Source: Scleromitrula shiraiana
Taxonomy: Eukaryota; Ascomycota; Leotiomycetes; Helotiales; Sclerotiniaceae
Length of the DNA stretch: 64,000 bases
Direction of reading: 5' to 3'
Assembly (NCBI GenBank): GCA_028455995.1
Contig: JABELC010000001.1
Location: 2,158,501-2,222,500 of the forward strand
Each line of letters starts with the position of its first letter. Within the stretch, counting starts at the first letter, position 1. Positions 45,487-59,163 of the stretch are shown here, piece by piece. The notes below the pieces were generated by a model. The model saw only the letters and a list, made by a program, of their open reading frames with translations. It did no database searches and was not told the origin of the DNA. Made by a program: the position numbers and the translations under genes.

Positions 45487-48400
45487 GGTTTCTCCCTTTG
45501 ATCCAAATTAACTGTTCTTATGCGATGCTGTGCTGTGCGTTATTTGCTGATATCCTGTCTGCGAATCCACTCAGTAACTTGTATTTTTACAATAGTTCGT
45601 GGTAATTTAACTGAAGAATCGGGACTCGAGAGGTACCTGTTGTATGTATCTGTATCTGTATGGTTCAAAAAATGGCAGAATGTGGGATGATGCTGAGATG
45701 GTAGTAGAATCATCCCACAATTGAAAATTCATATGGTTCATGAAAACACAACGCCTATTTAGATTTACTTACTACTGTGTACATAGTAGGCGCGCCTTCT
45801 ATTATAAATTTAATAATAGTGTAAGATATACTTATGAATGCAAATCTCTTGGTGCAATCAATTAATATCATGGAATTTACTTACTATGTATCCAGATAAC
45901 GATATAATGATACTATCAAACTTTCCAGATGTCCTATCTAAAGGATTCTGTTGTTCAACAGGATTCAATATCAAATCACAATAATAATTGTATTTGAATT
46001 AATATGTCACCTCCCTCACTCAATTCAGCAGTTTCTATGTTCCCTCGTTTCGTTCCCCCTTCTCCACACGCGCTGTGGGATCTGATAACATATCGATGGC
46101 AAAAAACCCTCAATCTCTAGTAATACAATATGCAAATGTTGTGAAGATTGAATTGGCACTTATCGTATTGTGTCCTATCTCTTTCTATCTATCTATCTAT
46201 CTATCTATGTATAGTTGACATCTGAGATACTCTGATATACAAATACACCAATGTAACACAGCAATATGGATTATTTTTATTACCGAAGTTACCGGTGGTT
46301 CTACAGTAATAGATCTAGAAAATTCCCCAAGTAATTCTCTGCACGAATGAAATCTTGTTTCAAGATTGCCGGAGCTATCACCGGTATGATAGGTATAATG
46401 AGAAAATTCTGATTCTGATGGATCAGAAACAAAAGGTGATTTATATCAAACATGCAAATGAAATCAGACATCGAGGACGACCTTTGAATTGAATATCGAT
46501 TGAGCCAGTATGTTTCGGGCAATACATTTATTCTGCGGCTGCGGACTTCCAGAGTAACAAGCTCTCATCGAACCTATCGGAACTCTTCCCACTCTGGAAG
46601 ATTACTGAAACATATGGGCGGGCATGTCCCTGAGACCTAGATGGGCCTCTAGTTTGGCCTCTAGTTTCTACTGTTTACCAACTATTGTGCCTATTAGTAG
46701 TAGGCCTAGGCTTTGTAGGAGTACGACATATGGTACTCTCTGCATAAAAAACTATGAAATGAGAGAGATCGAGACAAGAATTGATCTACAATAATACCAG
46801 CCTTTAAGGTTAGATATCTAAGATTCATTTATATTAATTCTACCTATTTGTCGGTATTCTAACAGTCTAGAACTAAAAAGTCGTTAAAATTCGAGTCTAC
46901 GCCAATATATTATGGTCATACTAATAACTAGGTCGATAGATGGATTGGAACCACCTGCAACAAAAGACTAATAACACAACTACATGCACACGTATAGATA
47001 TTCCCCCAATGCTTGATCTGTAGATATAGGTACGTACGTAAGCATTACAACCTCTCATTGACTTTTCCCAAATATCACCTGTGTGTTCACCTACATAGAA
47101 CTAGTACCTACAACCACATGTTGAGATATCGGGACTGGTACTGGAACAATCTGCATACGTAGCTTATGCTCAATGGTTTTAACTTACAGAATACTATTAA
47201 ATCCGTGGGCAAGGATCATTATCCTACATATGTAGTATCTTGGCATAATCAAATATTGAATTTCTTCACAAATATTGTTTCCGGGTTAAATATTCTCGTC
47301 ACCACTTTAACCTGGTGTTCCATCAGCACTCAACTGCTAGCCACGTGATATCCAAAGAGGATTTAGACTGACTTATTAGATAGATCACGTGTATTTGAAA
47401 ATTATATATGCCTGTTTTGCGAAGATCTAGAAGGGAACATGGTGTAGGAATAAAAGACCCTGCCCCGATTAGAAGAAGCATCAAATAATTAGCCTCTGCG
47501 TATTCTCTTTGATTCCGTTTGAGGGTGTATCCAAGTGGCCCTAAACTCTTTATGATACTTCATGCTACATATTTATATCTACCTATCGGCGAAGAGAGAT
47601 TCCAGTCTTTCCAAAAGTTCCCGGCCGAGTCTAGTCGGAGATTCTCCCCGGCTGCTCGAATAGATCAAGATCATCCTTTTTGTGCTCTATACCGAGATTG
47701 GCAATCCCTACTTATCATCCTAACCAGTTGTTTTCCAAAGTTGGTATATCTTTATCATAGGATGGATGCGCAACGGTGTTGTCTCGACGGCTTATGCATA
47801 AGAAAATTTGAAATTCAATCAGTTTAAATTCTTTTCAAGGTTTATCACCATGTCACGTATGCAGAGTTTTGATCGAGATCATGTTGAAGAGCCTTGCACT
47901 GCAGTCAAATATCTTTCCTCTCCACTTCAGACGTCAAAGTACAGTACATCAAAATACTTCTTGACCTCGTCCCTTCTACCTTCACCTTCCAAACTCCACT
48001 GCGAAATTGAGGCTGCCGTTATAGTCACGATTCAATCAAGTTACTCATGCAGGGTCTTCTGTAAGACCGAAAAAGGTCTGATAACATCACAGAAAGAAGT
48101 CTTTGGGATTTTCGGTGGTATCGGACACTACTCCGTATACAGGTAGGTATGTAATTGTACGACTTCTTCAGGTGAGTTTTGAAAATTTACGGCAGATGCT
48201 ACCGAGGACCCGGCCAATCCGCGAGCTTCTTATGACTGCGTTTTGCAGAAAATTATTGTAAATATACCTGGGTGATATTGATGTCATAAATGCCTGCCAA
48301 TTTCATTTCATGTTGGTGTATCTCTTTTCGTCTTTAATTCCGTTGCACTTGACGCCATGACAAGGGTGTGATGAGGTTCCCCTCCGGATGTTCCATACCT

Positions 48401-48653
48401 AAAACTTATCATTGTCCCGTATACGCCGATTTTATGCAGCGACAGGCGTGGGGTTTCCGTCTCATGAATTGGCCCGTTATTAAAATCCTGTCATTATGAA
48501 GTTCTGATGATCGGTACCCTGTCATACGCAGAGCATCAGTCGAGGCAGCCGCGCCTATGGTATATTTTTACCATGGCATCGTGTGTGGATTATGAGTTCT
48601 TTTCCACATTGCGCTTTTGACCTTCTCAATTCAAAAACTAGATCAATACGATT
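45487..48653. other. Intergenic region, 3.2 kb
   Basis: AT-rich spacer between divergently transcribed genes, so it holds two promoters at its ends. A CTAT tetranucleotide repeat lies at about 46,183-46,208. Frames at 47519-47827 and 47808-48146 are open but show no domain or codon pattern, and I do not call them. I see nothing else. Confidence 0.45.
46183..46208. repeat. (CTAT)n short microsatellite
   Basis: About six tandem CTAT units in the intergenic region upstream of the siderophore acyltransferase gene. Confidence 0.85.
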
Positions 48654-49693
48654 ATGTCTACACCCTTGGCACCTCTGGCAATGAGCCAGACCAAAGATGA
48701 TCTTTTAAAGCATCTAAACATGGATGGCGACACCTACAACCTTATGGCGGTAAGCACCAATTCATCCTGAGTTCATTCAGCCCCCCTCCACCCTACCCTA
48801 CGATTACTACAATTAGCAAGCTTAATCAGTAAAGTGCTTACTGATCTTGGCCGGCAATATAGAAAGAGGCAGATCACATTTACAGGTGGCTTACTTCGGA
48901 GAAGCGCCACCTTAAAAAGAATTGCAAACGGAAACCCCCGTACGATTGGAGTGACATCGTCGAGAAGTCAAAAGATGAAGCCATGAGAGCAATTGCGCAG
49001 AGCGGCAGTGATCGCACCAGCTTTTATTGGAATCTGGCCACACCTACCAACGATTGCCCTAACTGGATTGCAAGATGGTTTTTGTATCATAAATTTCGCT
49101 ACCGAGACGGAAGAAATAGAAACATCGGTAGGGCGGACGATGGAGGAGGATTCACTACACGTACCTCTACCACCAGCTCCAACAGTTCAAACCACCACCA
49201 TCATCACCACCACCACTCTCATCATAGGCAGTCCCAGACTATCGCCATTGAAGACAATCGCAATTATAGCAATCAAGCAAATTACTATTCAAGCTCATCC
49301 ATGACTCCAGGTATGTGTTGAATTCAATTCGTTCCTTCATCGCGAAGACAGCATTTGCAAAAAATTTACAATACAAGAGTTGTTCCTTCTTAATCAAGAA
49401 CGCAGCGTGATATATAGCGCAATAAAATCAATTGTTCTGACTGCCAACAGTGGCTGTTCCAGGATATGACTACCGTTCAACAGGTTTGTGGACACCTGCC
49501 AATTTCCCCAAAACTTCTATATTTTCGAGACTGAGCAATTTTCGCAGCACCTATGACATCTCCCGCTAGCTACGACACATATGAATCGAGCCAGTTGTAT
49601 GAAGCATCGCCCTCTCCTTATACAACATACACCCCGAATTCTCAAGATATCGGACACGCCAAACAATACTATGACCCTGTCAGAGACGTTTAA
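48654..49693 (+). CDS. Hypothetical four-exon protein with a polyhistidine tract
   Basis: Four exons, 48654-48749, 48863-49310, 49451-49483 and 49548-49693, with introns of 113, 140 and 64 bp, give a continuous 240-residue frame. All junctions are GT...AG. Residues about 10-110 are compact and mixed in charge: DDLLKHLNMDGDTYNLMA, KEADHIYRWLTSEKRHLKK, PPYDWSDIVEKSKDEAM, and DCPNWIARWFLYHKFRYR. Residues 143-150 are eight consecutive His, followed by SHHRQSQ. The C-terminal third is Tyr/Ser/Thr/Pro-rich (YDTYESSQLYEASPSPYTT). I do not recognise the family. The N-terminal module with its Trp-containing repeats could be a small helical DNA- or protein-binding fold. The His run could bind metal or be mere repeat expansion (CAC/CAT triplets). 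The 33 bp third exon is the least certain part. Confidence 0.65.
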
Positions 49694-52500
49694 GCTTTAC
49701 TCAATTGGACTATTCAAATATGGAATTTCACGATCTTACGACCTTATGATCATTGTTATGCGACAGCATTTAGGGTGGCATACTCATTATTTCCTTACCA
49801 AAAAAGGGCTACAGCCTGGTATGATTTCTTGTGGGACCATGTACTGGAGGAGATTAGTCTTCATGGGAACTTGAAGGGATCATTGTACATATATTATCAT
49901 ATGATAGCTGGTTGGCAATTATGTTGTCATGGCATTGTGGGCGACTTCTGGGAATTTCTGGGAGGGGAGGGAGCGGGGTTGGGGTTTGGGAGTTAGGTTA
50001 GTTTTGGCAGTGTCCGCAAATATTCATACTACATTATTTCTAAACTATTCCATTGCCACGTCAACTGATCATCTGTGTATGAGAGAAAGCCTTCCACCAA
50101 TTTTCGTATACTATAGCTTTGATCAAAGGAGCCAAAATCTAGACGGTGTTGCCAATTTTCCTAGTCACTCAAAGAACTAATTTTCCCCTTCAACATGAAT
50201 CTTCCGCGGACCGCGGAGTAGCATTTATTGTCATAGATTGCCACTTATAAACTTCTGTAGAGTATTGATAGCGTATCTATTGAACTTTGCCCATAAAAGT
50301 TACCGCTAGCAATATCACGCCCCAATACAATCGGGCTTGTAGTACAACATCCCCCCTATCCAGCCCTCGCGAAAGACACTGTAACACAAGCACCACATGC
50401 AAATATTGGTATAAGTCATCAAGTACGCTAGAGACAAGCTTGGTCCATGAACATGGTCCAGATAAATGATCCGACTCACAAGATCAAATTCAGTGTGGAC
50501 CCCGAATGCCTACTTCTTGTGGATAGATTTGGCTCTGAGCCAATGAAAACCAACGCAATTGTAGCGTATACACATCCCCACAGTATTTAACTCGACGCCA
50601 CTACAGGTGGCAACACCTTGTTATGCAGACTCGAACCTTCCCAGCGAGGTTGCATGATATTCAGGGCGTTTTTCGAGGACTGCAGGCATTCGATTGGCCC
50701 CCAAGGATTACGGGACGGATGTCTAGATAGTGTCCTTAGATGAAGATTCCTCGTATGTTGTACAGCAAGAGGCTAGACCACTTTCAGACTCTTTCGGGGT
50801 TAAATTGACTGCGGGAGAAACAACCTATGCTTGTGTCGTGCGGGGTTGAATCCTTCTGAGGAGAAAGAAATAGGAGATTGCTTCCCGTACATACACTCAA
50901 CGTGTTCATGGCCACATTTATATTCTCCATATTTACTTCAAATCATCGCCAAATGAAGAACAACATACAGTGCTCTCAACCAATAACCAAGAATCAGAAT
51001 CTTCAAACCTTCGCAACTTCCAATAGCCGTTATATGCCTATTCTCATTGACAAGACACATGCTACTTTGACATGAAATCTGCAAGCCATCTATAAATAAC
51101 ATTTGATAACATGCCACTCCAAGGCCCGCCCCCGGTTATGCATTACAGGCTATAAGGCAGGCATATCGTTGACTATTGACCAACCCGCATAAATAGCATG
51201 ATATCTCCCAATAATAGAAATAATCTTCACCATGTGCTGCACCATCCATATACTCTGTAATTCGGACGGTTTCAACATACGGGTCATGGCACATCAGACT
51301 ACCAAGTGCCGAAGTCTACCCCCATATGTCTTGCATATGCATATACCTACTGCAAATCCAACCTCCCTAATCACGGCTAATATGAACATTAGAACATTCT
51401 TTCAAAATGGATCCTAAGACATAAGTTCGATGCCCGAACCTCATGATTTAAAGTTGTACCAATATTCAGCTAACATTTTTTCCTACTGAGAGCCTGTAAA
51501 TTTACCTGGACCCTTCGTACAGCCAAGTCCGCCAATAAGGTATCCATTGCCTGCGCATTTTCCCAACTAATAACCTACTGCATCGAAGAAAGATACACAA
51601 AACCTTTACCATGTACAACCTGTAACACTACAAAACAAGTAAGCAGGTTCATACACAGAGTATCTTTCGAGTCGAAAGTAAAGTCAGCATACATACATTT
51701 ATCGCTTAGCCGGTTCTACACAACCCCCCCAAATCTATGATTGGTTCTTGCTTTGATTCTCATTCGCCATTCTTCTACGTTCGCTACCGGCTTTTCTTTC
51801 TTGTTTGCGGGTTCAACAAACTAGCTGTACCACCAATCAATCATCCATACAACGCGAATCACCACTCTATGTTCCCCCAAGCCAAATAAATAATCGTAAA
51901 CGGCACAACTTTTATCTACGGATATCCTGACGGATTGAACCGGGCAAATCCGAGTTTTCAAGTTTTCAAATACGAGCGTACACACAGGCGAAGAGATACT
52001 TCTAGAAAGATTCGGGATTTATGCTACATACTTACTCAATTTAACTAGTTCACGCCACTCTTCCGGAATCATAATTGAGTTCTGAATATCTGACCATGAT
52101 GTGGATGTTCAAGGATTCTTCGAGTAAACCTTTTTCTCGAATGTTGACGGCTCGTTCATTCATAGATGACGAAGAATGTGACATGCGTAATTTCTTTCTT
52201 ATTATTTTTTAAGTTTGAATTTCAAAACGTTTGAGCTGACAAATGGTAGATATATCCATATTCCCATCAATGTATACTTGCACTTGCATAAGACCAGCTA
52301 GAAGTGTAATGCATATTGGGTAGAAAGAGAGGAATGAAAGCCGGAAGCACGTGGGTACTATATTCTACCTACCTACCTACCTGCCTGGCAAGTCGATATA
52401 CGTGCATAAACTGTAACAATAAAGACAAGGTCTCCACTCATAATATATGTAGATGTTTTGTCTTGATACAATCATAGCATACTACCACATGATGTAAAAA

Positions 52501-52531
<31 letters not shown>

Positions 52532-52797
52532 GCAGAGTGGTCATGACTGCTTTCGTCTCGTTGAAAGTTGGAAAATACAGAAACCTGCACCATCATCATT
52601 TATGTAAAACAACAATACATCTGTACTCAACGCATCCAAATGCAATTCCAATTCATCTTGTCTCATCTTATACCATCTTGTTTCATGCCATAAGGTCTAT
52701 GACTGCCGTATGTCTTGTCTTATGTTCATTCACCCCTAACAACTACATTACAATCCTGCCTCCCACGCGCCATTTACCATACGTGAAATAAAACAAT
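49694..52797. other. Intergenic region between convergent genes, 3.1 kb
   Basis: No supported gene. It holds a GT/TA dinucleotide tract (52,499-52,531) and CCTA/CCTG repeats near 52,365-52,385. Frames at 49581-50180 overlap the gene end or its 3' flank and have no domain. The 50.2-52.4 kb part has moderate GC and no long open frame, so it looks like spacer or decayed sequence. Confidence 0.45.
52499..52531. repeat. (TG)n-(TA)n dinucleotide tract
   Basis: About eleven TG units directly followed by about five TA units, roughly 270 bp beyond the stop codon of the 2-oxoglutarate dehydrogenase gene. Confidence 0.9.
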
Positions 52798-55700
52798 CTA
52801 CTCTCCCTTTAACTTATCTTGAGTAACAGAGAAAGCGATCTCCAACAAATCGGCTTCTTCCTTGGTGTGGCTGGCCTTCAATCCAGTGGCTACACTAGCA
52901 CTTGGGTTTCTTCCAGCATACATAACATGCTTTCTATCGTGATGTTGGGTGTTGTTCAACAAAGTTTCGATTCTTGGTTGAGTGAAACTCCAGGCACCAG
53001 CGTTAAGTGGTTCTTCTTGACACCAGACGATGGTCTTGGCGTTGGGGTACATGTCAAGATTCTCCTTAAGTTGTTGCCATGGGAAGGGGTTTAATTGCTC
53101 AATACGAGTGATGGCAGTGTCGTTGATGTTATTATCGGCACGGTGCTTGCTGAGTGCAGCGTAGACTTGTCCTGTGCAAAGAATAACACGCTCGATGTTC
53201 TCGGGTTCATTAATAGATTTGCCATGCTCGGCATCGGGAATGATCCATCGGAATTGCGAGTCACCAGTGAATTCTTCAATTGGTGAACGCGCTATAGGGT
53301 GTCTAAGAAGTGATTTGGAGAAAAAGAGGATAAGAGCTTATTACTGTCAGTCAGAATCTTGTATATAGGAATGTATGAACTCACGCTTTCGGAATTGTCT
53401 GTTCATCTGTCTTCTTAAGATATGGAACAAGTTGGATGGTGATGTCATGTAAGCAATTTGCATGTTGCAGTCTTGGTGTTGACGTTCGAGCTTCTCGGGC
53501 GATGGGAAGATACGAGGATCTTCGTTACAAAGTTGAAGATATCTCTCCATACGACCAGAAGAGTGCTCTGGTCCTTGTCCATCATAACCGTGGGGCAAGG
53601 ACATAACAAGACCTGATCTTTGCATCCACTTAACTTCACCAGAAGCAACGAATTGATCAATGATACATTGTGCGTTGTTGGCAAAGTCACCGAATTGAGC
53701 TTCCCACATGACTAGAGCATCGGGAGAGGATAATGAATAACCATACTCAAAACCAAGGGCACCAAATTCACTCAAAGAAGAGTTAGAGATAACAAACTTG
53801 CCCTGGTCTTTGCTGATATGTTGAAGAGGGGTATAGGTCTCCTCAGTATCTTGGTCATGGAAAACAGCATGTCTTTGAGAGAATGTACCTCTCTCAACAT
53901 CTTGACCAGACACACGCACGTGATGACCCTCGTTGACGAGGGATCCAAATGCAAGAGCTTCGGCCGTGGACCAGTCGATATTTTGCCCTTCGGTCACAGT
54001 CTTGATACGGTTGTTCAAGATACGCTTAAGGTTGCGGTGTACATTGAATCCTTCAGGTGCGGTACCGATAGTCTCAGCAATATGCTCCAAAGTGTGTGGT
54101 GGTACACCAGTGGGGTTGTGTGGGAGAACTTCTGTGGCAAGTTCTTTTGGTGATTTGAAACCGTTCCAAGCAGAGGTGGTCCATTCTTTTGAGGTGGGTT
54201 GATAATCCTTGCTCTTGGCGAAACTCTCTTCCAACATTCCCCATACCCATTTTCGGTGCTCATCGATATCTTCTTTTGTGAAACTGCCATCCTTGAGAAG
54301 TTGGTCAATATAAGTGTCGATTTGAGACTTTTTTTTTTGAATGCGCTTGTACATGAGTGGCTGGGTGAAGGATGGTTGATCGGTTTCGTTGTGACCGTGC
54401 TTTCTATAACAGACTAAGTCAATTACAACATCACGTTGAAACTCCGCACGCCAGTCAGCAGCCAACTGGCAAACGTAGTTAACAGCCTCCACATCGTCAG
54501 CATTGACGTGGAACACAGGAGCGTCAATTGACTTGGCAATGTCGGTACAGTAGGCAGTTGAACGAGCAAATCTAGGATCAGTAGTGAAACCAATTTGGTT
54601 ATTAACGACCAAGTGAATCGTTCCACCGGTGGAGTATGCGGGCAAAGAGTGGAATCCTAAACATTCGTAAACGACACCTTGAGCAGCGAAAGCAGCGTCA
54701 CCATGGAGTAAAACACCCATAGCAGTCTTGTGCTCCTTTTCGTCGTTGTTGTAGTGCTGAATAGCTCTTGTCTTACCAAGGACAACAGGGTCCTCAGCCT
54801 CAAGATGAGAAGGATTGGCAACCAAGGAAAGCTGGACACGTTTGCCAGAAGGAGTTGGTCGTTCGAAGTTCATTCCCAAATGGTATTTGACATCTCCAGA
54901 GCCTTCATCTTCTGCTGCAGCAGAGCCACCAAACTCGCTAAAGATGGACTCGTTAGGCTTTCGTACGACGTTACTGAGAACATTGAGACGACCACGATGC
55001 GGCATTCCAATAACAATATCTTTGACACCAAAATCTACACTCCTATCGATCAAAGCTTTCATACCAGGAACCAAAGTCTCACAACCTTCCAATCCGAAAC
55101 GCTTGTCGTTGGGATATTTGGTAGCCAAGAAGCTTTCGAAACTCGAACTCCAGATCAAACGATCCAAGATTCGACGCTTCTCGTCGATTGAGTATTTAAA
55201 AGGTCTTTCCACTTCGAGGCGAGATCGCAACCAATCACATTGTTCTCTGTCAGGTATGTGGATATATTCAACACCGTATGAACCGCAGTAGATTCGTTCG
55301 CAAGCCGCAATAATGTCGCGTAACTTCATTTTATCACGGCCATCTTTCTTGAAATAAGGTAAAATACCAGGGCCGAGAGAGAATTCTGTATCGAGGTCCT
55401 TTTCGGTGAATTGATAATGTTCGAGTTGTAATTCCTTAGGTCTGCTGTAGCCGAATTGCTCGGCTTCACGTCTGATCCCCAAAGGATCGATATCTGCCTT
55501 GTGGTGACCACGAGCTTGATAGGCACGGCACAACAGTTGAACCTTCAAGTGATTTGTAACCTCTGAACCTTCTGCGCCACCAAAACCGGGCAAGAAACTT
55601 GGTACACCCCCGGTTGGTGTGGGAACTAGAGTGGGAGGAGGTGTGAAAGCTTGTGCCATTGGCATCTCACCACTCTCCATATTTCGGAAGTAAATCTGCC

Positions 55701-55992
55701 ATGACTTATGTACGCTTGATGGGTCCTCCTTCCAAGACATATACATCTCATCGATGTAATTTGCTGTATTTCCGGATAGGAAATTGTCGTTTGGATCTGG
55801 AGCATTTGCGGCCGTAGACTCATATCTTTTCTGGGAAAGAATAGCCAAAGAGGGTCGTTTCGATGATAATGAGGAGGTTGTAGGTATTTTCGAAGTGGTA
55901 AAAGGAGATCTAGAAGTTGTACATAACGTTCTAGCTGAGCAGCCACCTTTCAAGAGCTGGCTGCTCGTTTGCCTCAAAGATGTTCGAAGCAT
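52798..55992 (-). CDS. KGD1: 2-oxoglutarate dehydrogenase E1 component, mitochondrial
   Basis: The thiamine-diphosphate-dependent first enzyme of the 2-oxoglutarate dehydrogenase complex (TCA cycle, mitochondrial matrix). Two exons read right to left, 55992-53385 and 53336-52798. The 48 bp intron has an ACTGACAG branch region and splits the Pro codon of FRKPLILFFSKSLLRHP. The product is 1,048 residues, the normal family length. The presequence MLRTSLRQTSSQLLKGG lacks acids. Next comes the E1 N-terminal motif NYIDEMYMSWKEDPSSVHKSW, then IGMPHRGRLNVLSNV (active-site His). The ThDP/Mg site runs from GDAAFAAQGVVYE (Asp near residue 430) to VVNNQIGFTT. KHGHNETDQPSFTQP, SEFGALGFEYGYSL and LPHGYDGQGPEHSSGRMERY (2-oxoglutarate specificity region) follow. 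I chose the ATG at 55992, the first in frame. It is head-to-head with TFB1. Confidence 0.97.
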
Positions 55993-56936
55993 TGCGCCTG
56001 CCAATGCAAATGCAAATACAAATAGGAAAAGTTCAAACCCAAAGGGTTATTCAGAACTGGAGTAGGAAAAGAATGATGAAGATATTGAGGGAGATATAAG
56101 TTCAAAGGAGAGGCGGAGTAAGTCTTTCTTTTTCCGAGATCAAAAACTGCGTAACAGTTTCAGAAGGAAGGGCCAAAGGAGTCAAATGATCGGTTCAATT
56201 AGAATCATGGATGAGATTTTGGTGGAACAATACAAGGATTTGAACCTTGACAACACTCCAGAGCTACACAATGATTCATTTTTTTTGAGGCATTTAAGGC
56301 ATTGGAGGCAAAAATCAGGCAGAATTCAATGGATGGATTATTCATCACGGAATTAATTAATTCCACTTCAAATTCTTTTACCAAGGTAATGGATTTGAAG
56401 AGAAACTAATCCTAATAAGGATTACCGTAAAATATTTGGATTAGTCAGCATCTTGGTTTGTTTGACTTCGAGACTCCGATCCATGAAACAAAGATTAATG
56501 TTGAAGATATACCATATACATATCCATTTTCAACAATCCCATATCGAAATACATATTAAGTCTCAAACTAAGTTCGGCGTTTACTTATTGTTAGAGGAAT
56601 TCTAACCTTTGGCACTGGGCACTTAATAAATAACATGTTAGGAACAGAGGAATATTGTAAATAATGAATTAGCAAGACGACTTGACAAGACTCACAAGGC
56701 AAGGACTCAGAAATATCATTCTTTCGGGTTTTAAGCTTGCTTTTTTTCTTCTCTTGCTTTCTCCAGATAACTTGGGAAGACGAAGACCTGGAAAATTCAT
56801 TCCCCAGGTTTCTGAACTGAAATTCCTCATTCTCCTCCAGTTGCCACCATATCTAGCTTCAGCCTTACAGAGGTAAATAAGTATACAATTTTTTGTCCAA
56901 GTGCAACATCGTGTAAACTCACCTTTGCATATGAAT
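55993..56936. promoter_or_regulatory. Divergent intergenic region, KGD1 / TFB1
   Basis: A 944 bp AT-rich spacer with the promoters of both genes. A minus-strand open frame at 56669-56971 overlaps the TFB1 start and looks like a shadow. The KGD1 leader on the minus strand is purine-poor near its start, and I see no clear control motif. Confidence 0.5.
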
Positions 56937-58910
56937 ATGGCGCCTCTCATCCAAGGACTTGCTGCATACAAAAAGAAAGATGGGACATTGAGTATTTCTC
57001 AAGATCAAAAATCAATTCAATGGTTACCTTTGAAAGCGGGTGGAGCTGAGACTACAGTCAACATTGCTGTTGCGGATATTACCAGTGGGTTTTTGAAACT
57101 TCACTAAATTGTACCATTAGATATTGACATATTCCCAGATTTGCAACAAACGCCGGAAACCGCAGCAAAGGTGATGCTAAAGATTTTTGAAAAGACACCA
57201 AGTGCGCCGGAATCGGTGACGCACTTGTTTCATTTCAATTCTCCAGCGAATCCACGTGGAGAGGTAAATGCTCTCAAAGATGTTCTAACCAATTTAATCA
57301 GTGCTTTGAAAGCGGGAGATCCTAGTGTGCCAAAGGCAAATGGCTCTGGACCTGCTTCAGGAGCTATGGCCATGGCTGGTGCTGTAACATCAAAATCTGG
57401 ATCTGGGAATACAAGGTGGTACGATGATGCCCAGCTCAAGACGGATATTGAGTTACAGCAATCACTTATGAAGAAGGATCCAGCTTTACAGCGGACTTAC
57501 ATGGAATCAAGACGGACTAAGCCAGATACAATTTCAGATTCTCAATTCAATTCGCAGTTCTGGTCTGCAAGAACGGCTCTCTTACGTGCCCATGCGGTTG
57601 AAATAAATCAAAAGAGGGGACCTTACAATGTGTTGTCTGCTGTGAAGCCACGCCAAGTCGACGGGGAGCTTAAGATGAATATCAGTGCAGAGCAAGTGCA
57701 GTTGATATTTAGCCAGCACCCACTTGTAAAGAAAGTTTATGATGAAAACGTTCCTAAGATAAATGAAATGGGTTTTTGGTCCAGATTCTTCTTAAGTCGT
57801 CTGTTCAAAAAGCTCAAAGGAGAACGTATAACTGAAGCAGATTCTCTCGATCCGACTTTTGATAGATATCTCAATGCCAATACCGATAATGGACTTGATC
57901 AACGATTGGCCTCTGTTCACATCCCTCATATCATTGATCTAGAAGGTAATGAGGAGAACCAAGGTGGTTTCAAGTCTGGCAATAGAAAAGATTACACCAT
58001 GAGAGCAGGTCCGGCGGCTAGAGTGCCAATTGTTCGTACGCTTAATAGCCTGAGTGAGAAGATTATGGCTCATGTTGCTCCATCGGACGTTGATCCTGCG
58101 GATCCTATTGGCATGGATGAAGAGACTTTCAATGCCTTAGCTTTGAGAGATCTTCAGGGCGATGCCGAGGAAAATCGAATTATGCTCAATATTAAAGAGC
58201 AGAACGAATTTTTTTCTGGCGAGAAATCTACTGTGTCGGAAGAGGCTACTCTATACGCGAAACAAATTCCTTCTGACGTTCTATTTGCCTTACAATCCGA
58301 TCTGGATCCCACTTTAATGGATACCGATGCTGTCGGTGGCTTAAATTTGCGAACGGCGATTGGCGTCAACGATGAAAGCGATAGTGAGGAGGAGGAGGAG
58401 AAAACCCCCCATGTCGGAAGTAAAGCTAGTTTCGTGGATGCGCAGAAACAGATATTTGAAGGGATTGCGTCTCGGCGAACAGAAATTGATGGCTTAAGCG
58501 CCGAATCGTCACTCTCTGGATTACCACAGAAGCTCTTTGACAGATTAACACTAACTCATGCTACAACGGTCGAATTTCTTCACCACTTCTGGCTCATATT
58601 CCTCTCCGGCGATCCAGATCGAGCAAATGAGCTTGCAAAAATGGTAGAAACACTTGATAGAGCTATGGATAGGATAAATGCAGTTGCTGCCGATGCTGAG
58701 AAAGAAAGAGATGAAATAATTCGCAGACAGAAGGCGCATTTGAGAGAAGTTTGGGAGCAGTCAGGAAAGAAAATCAAATGGAATCCCGAGTCAGTTGGTG
58801 GCGGTGAGAAGGTTGTCAAAGAGATGATGCAGCCAACCATCAAAACCCTGCAAAAGGCATCAAGAGAGTATAGAAAAGCGTTGGCAGCTGAAGGAGTAGA
58901 TACGGCCTGA
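56937..58910 (+). CDS. TFB1: TFIIH core subunit Tfb1 (p62)
   Basis: Tfb1 is a structural subunit of the TFIIH core, needed for RNA polymerase II initiation and nucleotide excision repair. Two exons, 56937-57084 and 57139-58910, with a 54 bp intron splitting an Asn codon, give 639 residues. The N-terminal pleckstrin-like domain (about 1-115) shows AAYKKKDGTLSISQDQKSIQW and VTHLFHFNSPANPRGEV. Then two BSD domains follow: LQQSLMKKDPALQRTYMES...FWSARTALLRAHAVE (about 160-215) and KMNISAEQVQLIFSQHPLVKKVY...FWSRFFLSRLFKKLKG (about 245-300), each with the Phe-Trp signature. The C-terminal third is helical (DRLTLTHATTVEFLHHFWLIF, MVETLDRAMDRINAVAADAE) as in the p62 family. An in-frame ATG six bases upstream (56931) could equally be used. 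The MAPL start resembles relatives. Confidence 0.94.
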
Positions 58911-59163
58911 AAATAGTTCGATTGGTTTACTAGACATAGCGCTGGAGTTATTTGGCAATGGGAGGAAGGAACTATGAAGGTTAGGGATTCCTTCTAAAAC
59001 GGTCCACACTTGTAAAGTTTATTTTACATCCATCGTAACAATTATTTACTCATTTCTTCAATTCCTTACAAGATTGCTTGTTCATGCAGAAAGTTTTCCC
59101 TTTTTCGTCTATACATCCCCTTACTGCACCAATTTTTATCTTGAATGCTTTTGGATATACATC

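Noticed and set aside
47808..48146. 112-residue plus-strand frame
   Set aside because: No domain, no conserved-looking motif, AT-rich promoter context. Judged random.
43734..56936. A shared pathway linking the siderophore enzyme, the His-rich protein and mitochondrial genes as one cluster
   Set aside because: The genes are spaced by several kilobases, on mixed strands, and have unrelated housekeeping roles. Nothing in the sequence supports a cluster.
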